DNA from: Brevundimonas sp. A19_0
GTDB taxonomy: Bacteria; Pseudomonadota; Alphaproteobacteria; Caulobacterales; Caulobacteraceae
DNA: 64,000 nucleotides
Direction: 5' to 3'
NCBI RefSeq assembly: GCF_017744255.1
Contig: NZ_JAGHQP010000004.1
Coordinates: 114,010-178,009 of the forward strand
Shown here: positions 1 through 8,351 of the stretch, one piece after another
Numbering within the stretch: position 1 is the first letter of the stretch
How the letters are laid out: each line of letters begins with the position of its first letter
Translations under genes and position numbers: made by a program
Notes under the pieces: generated by a model
Told to the model about the DNA's origin: nothing
Database searches by the model: none
What the model saw: only the letters and a program-made list of their open reading frames with translations

Positions 1-1368
1 ACGCGCGAGGTGGACGGTCTGCGGGCCGAGCTGGAGGCAGGATCGCTGAACACGCAGCGCGGCGCGTTGTCGGTCGGCCGGTCGGGCGACCGGTCGGCCC
101 TGAGCCTCAGCGTCTCGGGCTTTCGCACCGACGGCGTGTCGGCCGCAGCAATCGGCACCGAGGACGACGGCTATGAAACCCTGACCACGGGTCTGCGCGG
201 CCGCCTGTCGCCCGTGGACGGCGTCGGTCTGGACGGCGCGCTGCGCTGGACGAAGAGCCGGGTCGAGATCGACGGCTTTCCCGCGCCCGCCTTCGCGCTC
301 GCCGATACGGACGATGTGTCCAAGGGCGAGTCCTGGTCCGGCTTTGGCCGGATGACCGTGCAGACCGGGGGCGTCCGCCACCGGCTCAGCCTCTCGGCCA
401 GCGATCTGGAGCGCGAAACCCGCTCGGACTATGCCTCACGGTTCCAGGGGGACCGCCAGGTCTGGCGGTGGGACTTGGACGGCACGGGCGGCGAGGGGCG
501 CCTGAACTGGGCCGCCGGTCTCGAGCGCCGCACCGAGGCGGCGGACCTGGACAGTGGCCTGTCGGATGAGCTGGGCACTACCTCGGCGTTCGGGACCGTG
601 CAGTTTCCGGTCGGCCCGCGGGTGACCCTGTCGGCGGCGCTTCGCCATGACGACACCGACGACTTCGGATCGGCCACGACGGGGCGGGTCACGGCCCACG
701 CCGATCTCGGGGCCGGATTCGGCCTGTCCGGTGCCTGGGGGACGGGCTTTCGTGCGCCCAGCGTCAGCCAGTCGGTCTGTGACTTCTGCTTTTCCAGCGC
801 GCCCCTTCCCGCCCTCGTGCCGGAAGAGGGCGAGGGCCATGAGGTCGCCCTGGGGTGGACCAGCGCGGATCGCCGCCTCGAGGGCCGGGTCACCCTCTAT
901 CGGCTGACGGTCGAGAACCAGATCGTCTATCGCTTCGATCCCGTCACCTTCGACAGCGTCTACATCAATCTGGACGAGACGGAGACCGACGGCGTCGAGG
1001 TCGAGGGTCGGGCCCTTCTGGGGGCCGGTTTCGACCTCAGCCTCAGCTATGGCTGGACCGACGCGCGTGACGCCACCACCGACCTGCCGTTGCTGCGGGT
1101 GCCCGAGCACAAGGGCTCGCTGGGCCTCGGCTATGTCGGGGATCGGCTGTCCACGCGCCTGACGGTGCGGGCCGAGAGCGACCAGCCGGATTCCGGCGGC
1201 ACCCGCGACGGCTTCGTCACCGCCGATCTGTTCGGGTCATGGGCCCTGACGCCGGACATCGAGCTGACCGGCCGGATCGACAATCTGGCGGATGAGCGCT
1301 TCCAGCGCGTACTGGGCTATGGCGAGCCGGGCCGCACCGTCGCGGTGGGCGTCAGGCTGCGCTACTGA
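1..1368 (+). CDS. TonB-dependent outer-membrane receptor, BtuB-like (5' end outside window)
   Basis: The frame is open from the first base, so the start, signal peptide, TonB box and plug lie upstream. The 455 residues seen are the C-terminal beta-barrel. FRAPSV, ETDGVEVEGR, the NLADERFQRVLGYGEPGR block and a terminal aromatic residue (RLRY) are typical of TonB-dependent receptors. RVPEHKGSLGLGY and the modest size resemble BtuB-type cobalamin receptors. A CDFCF extracellular-loop segment near base 780 could form a disulfide. The protein would import a scarce ligand across the outer membrane using TonB energy; vitamin B12 is only an inference. Its last 17 bases overlap the convergent aldo/keto reductase gene. 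Confidence 0.85.
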   Translation, partial: TREVDGLRAELEAGSLNTQRGALSVGRSGDRSALSLSVSGFRTDGVSAAAIGTEDDGYETLTTGLRGRLSPVDGVGLDGALRWTKSRVEIDGFPAPAFALADTDDVSKGESWSGFGRMTVQTGGVRHRLSLSASDLERETRSDYASRFQGDRQVWRWDLDGTGGEGRLNWAAGLERRTEAADLDSGLSDELGTTSAFGTVQFPVGPRVTLSAALRHDDTDDFGSATTGRVTAHADLGAGFGLSGAWGTGFRAPSVSQSVCDFCFSSAPLPALVPEEGEGHEVALGWTSADRRLEGRVTLYRLTVENQIVYRFDPVTFDSVYINLDETETDGVEVEGRALLGAGFDLSLSYGWTDARDATTDLPLLRVPEHKGSLGLGYVGDRLSTRLTVRAESDQPDSGGTRDGFVTADLFGSWALTPDIELTGRIDNLADERFQRVLGYGEPGRTVAVGVRLRY

Positions 1369-2269
1369 CGTCGGAAAAGGCGGTGGTCGCGTCGCCGGCC
1401 GCCGCCAGCCGTCCGCCCTGGTCGAACAGGGTCCAGTCCAGTTGCGGCCGGGGTGCATTGACCGCCGCCAGAAGGGCGCGGGTTTCCGCCGCCGAGGTGA
1501 CGCAGGCCACCAGGCTCGATCCCTCGGCCATGCCCGTCAGACTGTCGCCGGCATAGGCGAGCGCCGCCTGCATGGGGTCCAGACGCGCCTCGGCCAGCCG
1601 CCGGCGCAGGCGCGACAGAAGGACGACGTCCGAGGCACTGGCCCCGACCATTTCGTCCGATCCGGCAAACAGCAGGCCGTTGGCCAGAACCGAGGCCAGC
1701 TGCACGGCCACCCCCTGTTCGGCGAGCGCGGCCAGTACACCGTCGCGGCGGGCGCGCTGGTCCAGAATATTGAGCGGCAGCTGGATCAGGTCCGGCTGCA
1801 GGCGGCGGGCGACCAGCACCGGGCTGTCTTCCAGACGCGACCGGATGCCGATCCGCCGGAACAGCCCTTTGGCCTTCAGGGCTACCAGACGGTCCCACAG
1901 GGCGCGGCCTTCGGCACCGGCCAGATCGCGGCCATCGCGCACCATCAGAACCTCGCCCCGCGGCAGACCCAGTCGCTCCAGCGAGCGACGCGCCCGGGCC
2001 TCGATCCGGTCGGCGCCCTCGGCGGCGTCCAGCGTCGTCACCGACACCTGGAAGGGGGAGGGGAAGGGCCATGCCTGGCACAGGCTGCGTTCCTCGTCGC
2101 CCTGCGGGCGGGTCAGGACCCGGCGGATCCCGCCATCGGCGGCCGTCTGCAGAAGTTGCGCAAGGTCCGACTCCCGCTGGGGCAAACCGGCCATGCCGTC
2201 GCGCGTCGGCATGGGCACGACGGCGAGCGCCAGCTGGGCGGCGGGAGGGACGGAGATCTCTGTGTTCAC
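1352..2269 (-). CDS. Aldo/keto reductase-like protein, probably catalytically degenerate
   Basis: This 305-residue protein follows the aldo/keto reductase barrel layout: an N-terminal segment with multiple-of-strand spacing, ARRSLERLGL before the strand-4 region, LIQLPLNILDQ, and a C-terminal ARLDPMQAALAYAGDSL helix. The usual tetrad is not visible. Where family members have DxxxxYG the protein reads LTRPQGDEE, the catalytic Lys strand reads VSVTTL, and the LIHD His position reads LMVRD. The NADPH-binding signature near the C-terminus is also weak. The fold call is moderate, and activity as an oxidoreductase is doubtful. It is convergent with the upstream receptor gene and has no obvious operon partner. 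Confidence 0.6.
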   Translation of the reverse strand: MNTEISVPPAAQLALAVVPMPTRDGMAGLPQRESDLAQLLQTAADGGIRRVLTRPQGDEERSLCQAWPFPSPFQVSVTTLDAAEGADRIEARARRSLERLGLPRGEVLMVRDGRDLAGAEGRALWDRLVALKAKGLFRRIGIRSRLEDSPVLVARRLQPDLIQLPLNILDQRARRDGVLAALAEQGVAVQLASVLANGLLFAGSDEMVGASASDVVLLSRLRRRLAEARLDPMQAALAYAGDSLTGMAEGSSLVACVTSAAETRALLAAVNAPRPQLDWTLFDQGGRLAAAGDATTAFSDVSSAA

Positions 2270-2346
2270 CCGCCGATCCTGACGCCGAATGTTTAAGGGC
2301 GCCTCACCGAGAGTTTTCCAGAACCTTACCGCACACAGTTATCCGG

Positions 2347-2979
2347 TCAGTCCGCGTCGGGCTGGCGGTCGGGGTGGGCGGCGACGAAGGCCGGGTGGTC
2401 CTCGGCGGCGGCCTCGACAGCCAGAAGGCGCGGAAAGGCGTCGAGCGGCACATGGAACCGGCGGGCGGAATAGATCTGCGGGATCAGATAGCAGTCGACC
2501 AGGCCGGGCGTGTCGCCGAAGCTCCAGCCCCGGCCGTGGCGCGCCACCAGCGTCTCCAGCGCCTTGAACCCGTCCTCGATCCACCGCCCGGCCCAGCCGT
2601 CGACAGCCGCCTGATCGGCCTCGAACTGGCTGCGGAGCGCCTTCAGAACCCTGAGATTGTTGAGCGGATGGACGTCGCAGCCGATCAGGGCCGCCATGCC
2701 CCGGACCGTGGCCCGGTCCATGGTCGCCTCGGGCAGCAGGGGCGGGCGGGGATGGGTCTCCTCCAGCCATTCCAGAATCGCCGGGCTCTGGATCAGGACG
2801 CCGCCGTCCACCTCCAGGGCCGGGACCAGACCCTGCGGACTCATCGCCAGATAGGTCCCGGACTTCTGGGCGCCGGTGCGCAGGTCGATGCCCCGCGTCT
2901 CATAGCTCAGGCCCTTGAGGTTCAGCCCGATCCGGGTCCGATAGCTGGTGCCCGAGCGGAAATAGCCGTGAAGGATCAT
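2347..2979 (-). CDS. maiA: Maleylacetoacetate (or maleylpyruvate) isomerase, GST zeta class
   Basis: This 210-residue glutathione S-transferase-fold enzyme performs glutathione-dependent cis-trans isomerisation of maleylacetoacetate or maleylpyruvate in tyrosine/homogentisate or gentisate breakdown. The N-terminal YFRSGTSYRTRIGLNLKG carries the zeta-class S-x-S/T-x-R active-site pattern. QSPAILEWLEE is the glutathione-binding thioredoxin-fold motif, and DCYLIPQIYSARRF is typical of the C-terminal helical domain. The ATG at 2979 overlaps the stop of the upstream FAH-family gene (ATGA), so the two are translationally coupled and probably catalyse consecutive steps. A longer open frame reaching 3300 is antisense overlap and is not supported. 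Confidence 0.9.
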   Translation of the reverse strand: MILHGYFRSGTSYRTRIGLNLKGLSYETRGIDLRTGAQKSGTYLAMSPQGLVPALEVDGGVLIQSPAILEWLEETHPRPPLLPEATMDRATVRGMAALIGCDVHPLNNLRVLKALRSQFEADQAAVDGWAGRWIEDGFKALETLVARHGRGWSFGDTPGLVDCYLIPQIYSARRFHVPLDAFPRLLAVEAAAEDHPAFVAAHPDRQPDAD

Positions 2980-3650
2980 GAGGGGCCTCCCACCCGGGGC
3001 GCGACGGTAAAGGACAGGGACGGCAGGCCGTCGATCATGGCCTCGACCCGGTCGCCCGCGACGATCGGTCCGACCCCGGCGGGCGTTCCCGTGAACAGCA
3101 GGTCGCCGGGGCCCAGATCCCACAGGCGCGCGGCCTGTTCGACAATGCCTTCGGGGTTCCAGATCATTTCGGCCAGGGGGGCCGACTGGCGAACGGTGCC
3201 GTTCACCGACAGGCGGATGACAGCCTCGGGGCCGGGCGGCGGGCCGGGTCGGAGGGAGGCACACGGCGCGGACTGGTCGAACCCCTTGGCGGCATCCCAC
3301 GGCCGGCCCTTCGCCTTGGCCTCGGCCTGCAGGTCGCGTCGGGTCAGGTCGCAGCCGATCGCACAGCCCACGATCCGGCCTCCTTCGCCCAGCGCCAGCA
3401 CCAGCTCGACCTCGTGGTGAAGGTCGGCGGTCTCAGAGGGATAGGTCGGGTCCCGGCCGTCGGTCACCAGCGCCATGGCCGGCTTCGAAAAGAAGAAGGG
3501 CGCCGGCCGCTCCGGATCGGCCCCCATTTCGCGCGCATGGGCGGCATAGTTCTGGCCGACACACAGGATGCGCCTCACGCCAAAGCGCCGCTCCTCCCCC
3601 TCGACGGGCAGGGACGGGATTTCGGGGGGCGGGATCAGCCAGGCGGTCAT
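2976..3650 (-). CDS. Fumarylacetoacetate hydrolase-family protein (fumarylpyruvate hydrolase type)
   Basis: At 224 residues this is the short FAH-family form rather than the roughly 420-residue eukaryotic-type fumarylacetoacetase. Visible family motifs are ILCVGQNYAAHAREMG, PFFFSKP, the metal-binding HHEVELVLALG (E-x-E), GCDLTRRDLQAEAK, KGFDQSAP, and LLFTGTPAGVGP near the C-terminus. The enzyme hydrolyses a C-C bond in fumarylpyruvate or fumarylacetoacetate, or acts on a related acylpyruvate. The ATGA overlap with the downstream isomerase gene supports an aromatic-acid (gentisate- or homogentisate-like) catabolic pair. No ring-cleaving dioxygenase lies in the window, so the physiological substrate is open. 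Confidence 0.85.
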   Translation of the reverse strand: MTAWLIPPPEIPSLPVEGEERRFGVRRILCVGQNYAAHAREMGADPERPAPFFFSKPAMALVTDGRDPTYPSETADLHHEVELVLALGEGGRIVGCAIGCDLTRRDLQAEAKAKGRPWDAAKGFDQSAPCASLRPGPPPGPEAVIRLSVNGTVRQSAPLAEMIWNPEGIVEQAARLWDLGPGDLLFTGTPAGVGPIVAGDRVEAMIDGLPSLSFTVAPRVGGPS

Positions 3651-3806
3651 GTCGGGAAGCTAGGCCCGGTGGCCGGCCCTCGCAACGCCCCGATGCCGTC
3701 AACGGCCCGGATTCCATGGTGCAGTGCGGGAACCCGCTGGCGCCCGTGGCGTTGGCCTCATATATTCCCTATCTATCGTCAAGCTTGCAGACCCGGGAGC
3801 GTCACC

Positions 3807-4151
3807 ATGGCCACCACCAAGGCCCGCGAAGACATCAAGAACGACCTCAAGACCCTGAAGGAAGACATCAAGGTCGGAGCCCGCGAAGAGGGCGAGCGCC
3901 TGCGCGCCCGCGCCGAGGCCGCCGAAGCCCGCCTTCGCGAGAAGGCCGGTGAAGTCCGGGGTCAGGCCGAGGCCTATTACGAGCAGGCCCGCGTGCGGGG
4001 TCGTGAATATTACGACGACGCCGCCGAGCGCTTCGACGAAGCCCAGCGCTATCTGGTCGAACGCGTCCAGGAGCGCCCGATGCAATCGACGGGCATCGCC
4101 CTCGGCATCGGCGTCGTGATCGGCATGCTTCTGGCCGGTCGCCGGCACTGA
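3807..4151 (+). CDS. DUF883/ElaB-like C-tail-anchored membrane protein
   Basis: This 114-residue protein has a highly charged helical N-terminal part rich in Lys, Glu, Arg and Ala (residues about 5-90, likely coiled coil) and a single glycine-rich C-terminal membrane segment, GIALGIGVVIGMLLAGRRH. That is the layout of the DUF883 (ElaB/YqjD/YgaM) family, whose Escherichia coli members are inner-membrane proteins that can bind ribosomes in stationary phase. The ATG at 3807 is preceded by GGGAG. The stop overlaps the start of the next gene (TGATG), so the two form a unit. Ribosome binding here is only an inference. Confidence 0.75.
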   Translation: MATTKAREDIKNDLKTLKEDIKVGAREEGERLRARAEAAEARLREKAGEVRGQAEAYYEQARVRGREYYDDAAERFDEAQRYLVERVQERPMQSTGIALGIGVVIGMLLAGRRH

Positions 4152-4567
4152 TGCTCGGTGGACTGGTCAAGAAGGCCGTCGCCGTTGCGGTGGCGGCCGG
4201 TGCCGCGTTTGTGGCCCTGATCTGCTTTGGCGGGGTGATCTATTTCGCCCTGTCGCTGCTGGTCGTGCCGCTCGCGGCCGCCGCCCTGACCTTCCTGCTG
4301 TTTGCCCTGATCGCCACCGCCGTCGTCATGATCTTCCTGCGGAAGGCCGACGGCGAGGACGAGGAAGAGGAAGACGAAGGCTCCAGCCTGACCGGCGGTC
4401 TGGCGGGGCGGGCGCTCACCCTGTTCCGCAACCGGCCGATCCTGGCCTCGGTCGCGACCCTGGCCGGCGGTTTCATCTTCCTGCGGAATCCGGCGCTGGC
4501 CACCATGGTGGCCGCCGCCTTCACCGAGAAAAGCCGCGCCGAACGCCATCGCGGCCGGCACCGCTAA
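4151..4567 (+). CDS. Small membrane protein, possible phage-holin-superfamily fold
   Basis: This 138-residue hydrophobic protein has two adjacent membrane segments (residues about 10-30 and 33-62), an acidic cytoplasmic stretch (about residues 66-78, a run of Asp/Glu), and a third hydrophobic stretch near residues 98-115, ending in an Arg/His-rich tail. No catalytic motif is visible. It starts inside the stop of the DUF883-like gene, and such pairs of a C-tail-anchored protein with a holin-like membrane protein are common in Proteobacteria, so a joint membrane-associated role is likely. The exact family is uncertain. It is convergent with the heparinase-type gene, with only 6 bases between them. 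Confidence 0.65.
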   Translation: MLGGLVKKAVAVAVAAGAAFVALICFGGVIYFALSLLVVPLAAAALTFLLFALIATAVVMIFLRKADGEDEEEEDEGSSLTGGLAGRALTLFRNRPILASVATLAGGFIFLRNPALATMVAAAFTEKSRAERHRGRHR

Positions 4568-4573
4568 CCGACC

Positions 4574-6415
4574 CTATTCGATCACCGGATCGCCTGACGC
4601 GCCCGCAGGATTCAGCTTCCAGCGGATGCGCGTTTCCGCGTCTGTCCGCGCGGAGCCCCGCACCACGATCTGCAGGGCGCGACGCGTCAGCCCTTCGACA
4701 CTGTGCACCGACGGCTCGATGGCCACATCGGGCCCGTCCGTGCGGAACCACCACCCCCGTCCGGAATGGCCGCGCAACAGGATGGAGCGCCGGTCGCGCG
4801 CCAGCGACGCCTGTACGCCGGGCTCCAGCTGGAAGCGTACGGCATAGGGGGCGGCGATCACCGGCGGCGGGCTCGGCGCATTGTCGGCCGGGAACAGCCG
4901 CTCCTCGGCCCGCAGTTCGTCCAGCCTCTGATCCAGATAAAGCCGGCGCTGGTGGGCCAGGCCGAACAGCGGCGACCAGCCGTCGTGCTGGGCCTCCAGC
5001 CACAGGGCGCCGTCGCCCTGCCGCGTCTCATGCGACACCGAATACGGATGGGCCATCAGCCGGGGCCCCAGCAGCTCCGCCTGCCAGCCGCCCAGCGGTT
5101 CGCCCAGCGAGGTCTCGCTGAGCGTCAGGGTCGAATGGCCGGGGGTCAGCCGTAGTCCCTGTCGCTCAAAGGCCCGGGGCGTCCATCCGCAGCCGGTGAT
5201 CAGCCGGTCCCGGCCGCAGACGATCTCCAGCGCCAGCGGCTGGGCACAGGCTGCCTCGCTCCAGGCCCCCCTGGGCGGCGCCTCGACATCGATCATCAGG
5301 CTGAGCAGCGGGCTGCGCATACGTGCCAGACCACCGATCAAGCCACCACTGTCCGCCGGGTCGTCGGCGTTGGGATCCAGTCCGGCCGCCGCCAGCGCCG
5401 CTGAAATGCGGGCCGGGGTCGAGGGCCCTCCGCCATGCACGCCCGGCAGGCGTCCATCGGGCAGGGTCAGGGACCGGACGGTGTCGGCCAGTCGGGCGAT
5501 GGCCGCCTCGACCGGATCGGGTACAGCTTCCGACAGCTGGGTCAGCCCGTCCTTCACCGTCAGCAGGTCAAACAGCAGCTCCAGCGCCGCCTCGGGGCTG
5601 CGGGACATCAGCGTGCCGTCCGGGCGAAGCGAGCGATCCAGCGCCCGGGACAGCCGCTTCAGCCCCCGCTGGCGCAGGCGGGTGCCCGACGGCCCGGCCA
5701 GCGCACAACCGATGGCGACGACGGCCGCCGCCCGGGTCGCCGCCCCGGCAGCGGGGGCGGGCGGGCGTAGCAGCTGGCGGGCCTGCCGCGCCACCAGCAC
5801 CGCCAGCTGACCCCGTTCTTCCTCGCTCGCGCCCGAGCCCATGCGCCGCAGTGCCGGAGCCAGGTTGAGCAGGCGGCGGGCCATACGGTCAGGGTCCCAG
5901 GCAAAGGGCGCCCAGCGATGGAACACCCGGCCCCAGCCGAGCGTCAGCCGCAGCGCCTCGCGCGCCCCGGCCTCGCCTTCCACCATCAGCGGCGGCAGCC
6001 AGTCGAACCGGTGCAGCGCCTCGGCAAAGCCGCGCGAGGGACTGGGGCGATCCCACGGGTCCTGCGGCGCAGGCACGTCCAGGCTGATGCCGGTCAGGGT
6101 GAAGCGGCCCTGCAGCACGCTCTTGCCCAGCCCGGCGGCCTCGACCGGGCGAAAGTCCCGCGGCGTGGCGGCAAAGGCCGAAGGCTTCAGGCCCCAGGGC
6201 CGGCCCTTCAGCGTCTGGCCATAGCCGGGCAGGCCGTAAAGCTCGATCCAGATCTGCCGGGTCAGCAGCCGTCCCGCCACCAGCGGCCAGATCTTCAGCC
6301 CCGGACGGGCGCCGGAGGGCCGCACGGGCGTCCGGGGCGGTGCACCGCGAAGGCCGGGAATCTGGCCCTCGGGGACCGAGGCCTCGGGTCGGGCAAACGG
6401 GCCGATCCCCGCCAT
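4574..6415 (-). CDS. Heparinase II/III family protein (polysaccharide lyase-like)
   Basis: This 613-residue protein has an N-terminal alpha-helical (alpha/alpha toroid) part with FDWLPPLM and RFTLTGISLDV, and a C-terminal beta-rich part with GHSTLTLSETSLGEP, SHETRQGDGALWLEAQHDGW, HQRRLYLDQ and a final WKLNPAG. This matches the heparinase II/III-like architecture. These enzymes eliminate uronic-acid-containing polysaccharides, although many alphaproteobacterial members near rpe are uncharacterised and lack an evident signal peptide, as here. The ATG at 6415 overlaps the rpe stop (TGATG), indicating a two-gene operon. The substrate cannot be told from the sequence. Confidence 0.8.
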   Translation of the reverse strand: MAGIGPFARPEASVPEGQIPGLRGAPPRTPVRPSGARPGLKIWPLVAGRLLTRQIWIELYGLPGYGQTLKGRPWGLKPSAFAATPRDFRPVEAAGLGKSVLQGRFTLTGISLDVPAPQDPWDRPSPSRGFAEALHRFDWLPPLMVEGEAGAREALRLTLGWGRVFHRWAPFAWDPDRMARRLLNLAPALRRMGSGASEEERGQLAVLVARQARQLLRPPAPAAGAATRAAAVVAIGCALAGPSGTRLRQRGLKRLSRALDRSLRPDGTLMSRSPEAALELLFDLLTVKDGLTQLSEAVPDPVEAAIARLADTVRSLTLPDGRLPGVHGGGPSTPARISAALAAAGLDPNADDPADSGGLIGGLARMRSPLLSLMIDVEAPPRGAWSEAACAQPLALEIVCGRDRLITGCGWTPRAFERQGLRLTPGHSTLTLSETSLGEPLGGWQAELLGPRLMAHPYSVSHETRQGDGALWLEAQHDGWSPLFGLAHQRRLYLDQRLDELRAEERLFPADNAPSPPPVIAAPYAVRFQLEPGVQASLARDRRSILLRGHSGRGWWFRTDGPDVAIEPSVHSVEGLTRRALQIVVRGSARTDAETRIRWKLNPAGASGDPVIE

Positions 6416-7074
6416 CAGTGCGCTTTCAGGGCCGCGATATTGTCAGCATAGGCCGAGGGGCCCCCGCGGAAGACGGCGGTCCCGGCCACCAGGGCATCGG
6501 CACCGGCGGCGACACAATCTGCCGCATTGTCCGCCGTCACGCCTCCGTCGACCTGCAGCACGGCCTTCGATCCGGCGGCGTCCAGCCGCTTCCGGACGCG
6601 GGCGATCTTGTCGAGCGAGGCCGGGATGAATTTCTGGCCGCCGAAACCCGGGTTGACCGACATGATCAGCACCAGATCGACCAGATCGATGACCTCATCC
6701 AGAATGCCGACCGGCGTCCCGGGATTGAGCACCACCCCCGCCCTGGCGCCCAGATCGCGGATGCGGCCCAGCGTCCGGTGCAGGTGCGGACCCGACTCCG
6801 GGTGCACGCTCAGCACATCCGCCCCGGCCTGTTTGTAGGCTTCCAGCCAGGGATCGACCGGCGCCACCATCAGGTGGACGTCGAACGGCAGCCGGGTGTG
6901 GGGCCGCAGCGCCTTCACCACATCCGGACCGATGGTCAGATTGGGCACGAAATGACCGTCCATGACATCCACATGGACCCAGTCGGCACCGGCGGTCTCC
7001 AGCGCGGCGACCTCCTCCCCCAATCGGGCGAAATCAGAGGCCAGGATGGACGGACAGATCAGGGGCGCGCTCAT
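6415..7074 (-). CDS. rpe: Ribulose-phosphate 3-epimerase
   Basis: This 219-residue TIM-barrel enzyme interconverts ribulose 5-phosphate and xylulose 5-phosphate in the pentose phosphate pathway. It starts PLICPSILASDFARLGEEV; the metal and catalytic residues are visible in WVHVDVMDGHFVPNLTIG, FDVHLMV, LIMSVNPGFGGQKFI and VDGGVTADN. The ATG at 7074 was chosen because it begins the conserved N-terminus; the frame extending further upstream is not conserved-looking. It is the first gene of a unit with the heparinase-type gene and lies 47 bases from the pentapeptide-repeat gene. Confidence 0.97.
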   Translation of the reverse strand: MSAPLICPSILASDFARLGEEVAALETAGADWVHVDVMDGHFVPNLTIGPDVVKALRPHTRLPFDVHLMVAPVDPWLEAYKQAGADVLSVHPESGPHLHRTLGRIRDLGARAGVVLNPGTPVGILDEVIDLVDLVLIMSVNPGFGGQKFIPASLDKIARVRKRLDAAGSKAVLQVDGGVTADNAADCVAAGADALVAGTAVFRGGPSAYADNIAALKAH

Positions 7075-7121
7075 GGCCCCGGGATAGGCCGTGCCCCGCC
7101 CCGGGGCAAGACCTGCGGGCC

Positions 7122-8351
7122 TCAGGCTGCCGCGCGGCGCATCGTCAGCCGGGCGCGCTGCTCGTCGCTGAGCACGGCGTCGTCCATACGCGCGCCCGTC
7201 ATGTCGGCGTCCTCGACCACGGCGCCGGTAAAGTCGGCGGCGATCAGGCGCGTGTAGCGCAGGCCCGCTCCGGTCAGATTGGTCGGCATGGAACGCCCGC
7301 CGCCCAGCGGCAGGGGGGCCAGGGTCGCGCCGTCCAGGTCGGCATGGCTGAGCAAGGCCCGCATCATGCGCGCGCCCCGCAGGTCCGTGCCCCGCAGATT
7401 GCACCCCCGCAGGTCCGCGCCTTCCAGATTGGCGCCCTGAAGGCCCATGCCCGACAGGTCCATCCCCACCAGACAGGCACCGCGCGCATTGATGGCCGGA
7501 AGCCGCAGCCCCTTCAGCCGTGCGCCCAGCGGCCTGAGATCCTTGCCCTCAAAATTGCCCGGCGCGCCCAGCACCCCGCCGCTTTCGGCCCAGGCATTGG
7601 CGTCCAGCGCCTGTTCGTGAAGCTGTTCGGCGCCCGCGATGGCCTCGGCCGTCGGCTCGCGCAGGCTGCCGGTCATGTCGGTCTTGTCCATGCGCGCCGT
7701 ATCCAGCACCACATGGGTCAGGACCGCGCCCACCATCCGCGCGCCCGACAGATTGGCGCCCCCGACATCGGCACCTTCCATCATGGCGCCCGACAGATCG
7801 GCCTCTTTTAGATTGGCGCGGTTCAGCCGGGTGCCCTTCATGGCGCAGTCGGTGAAATCGACCTTGAAGGCGCTGAAGCCCTCCAGGGTCGCGCCGTTCA
7901 GGGTGGCGCCGGTAAAGGTGGCGCCGTCGGCATTGCCCTGATGGGTCTCGTGCTTGACCGAGGCCAGGCCCTTGGTCGCGTGTGGAATGGCGATCACCCC
8001 CTCGCGGAAATCGGCCTGGGTCAGGTCGGCGCTGGCCAGATCCGCCCCGCGGAGGCAGGCCCCGCGCAGGTCGGCCCGCACCAGCACGGCGCGCGACAGG
8101 TCCGCCTCGCGCATGTCGCAGCAGAACAGCACCGCCCGGCTCAGCTGGGCACCCGCCAGCCGCGTTCCGCGCAGGGAGCAGCCGGTGAAATCGGCTTCCT
8201 CAAGATTTCGCCCCGCGAGGTTCAGCCCGTTCAGGTCCATGAATTTCAGCGCCAGACGGCGCCCGCCGGCCCGACCTTCGGCAAACCGCTCATGCGCCAT
8301 GACCAGCATGTCCAGATCGCCCTGTCCCAGGGTGCGGCGGGTGAAGCTCAT
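7122..8351 (-). CDS. Pentapeptide-repeat protein (second of tandem pair)
   Basis: The 409 residues are dominated by A(D/N)LxG-type pentapeptides, for example ADLRGACLRGADLASADL and ANLEGADLRGCNLRGTDL, which fold as a right-handed quadrilateral beta-helix. About 35 N-terminal residues precede the helix. A non-repeat insert at about residues 233-270 (AEQLHEQALDANAWAESGG) splits it into two repeat blocks. The upstream neighbour has the same two-block layout, so the genes are paralogues; they overlap by ATGA. Pentapeptide proteins can mimic DNA to protect gyrase or act as scaffolds, but nothing here identifies a target. There is no signal peptide, so it is probably cytoplasmic. Confidence 0.9.
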   Translation of the reverse strand: MSFTRRTLGQGDLDMLVMAHERFAEGRAGGRRLALKFMDLNGLNLAGRNLEEADFTGCSLRGTRLAGAQLSRAVLFCCDMREADLSRAVLVRADLRGACLRGADLASADLTQADFREGVIAIPHATKGLASVKHETHQGNADGATFTGATLNGATLEGFSAFKVDFTDCAMKGTRLNRANLKEADLSGAMMEGADVGGANLSGARMVGAVLTHVVLDTARMDKTDMTGSLREPTAEAIAGAEQLHEQALDANAWAESGGVLGAPGNFEGKDLRPLGARLKGLRLPAINARGACLVGMDLSGMGLQGANLEGADLRGCNLRGTDLRGARMMRALLSHADLDGATLAPLPLGGGRSMPTNLTGAGLRYTRLIAADFTGAVVEDADMTGARMDDAVLSDEQRARLTMRRAAA

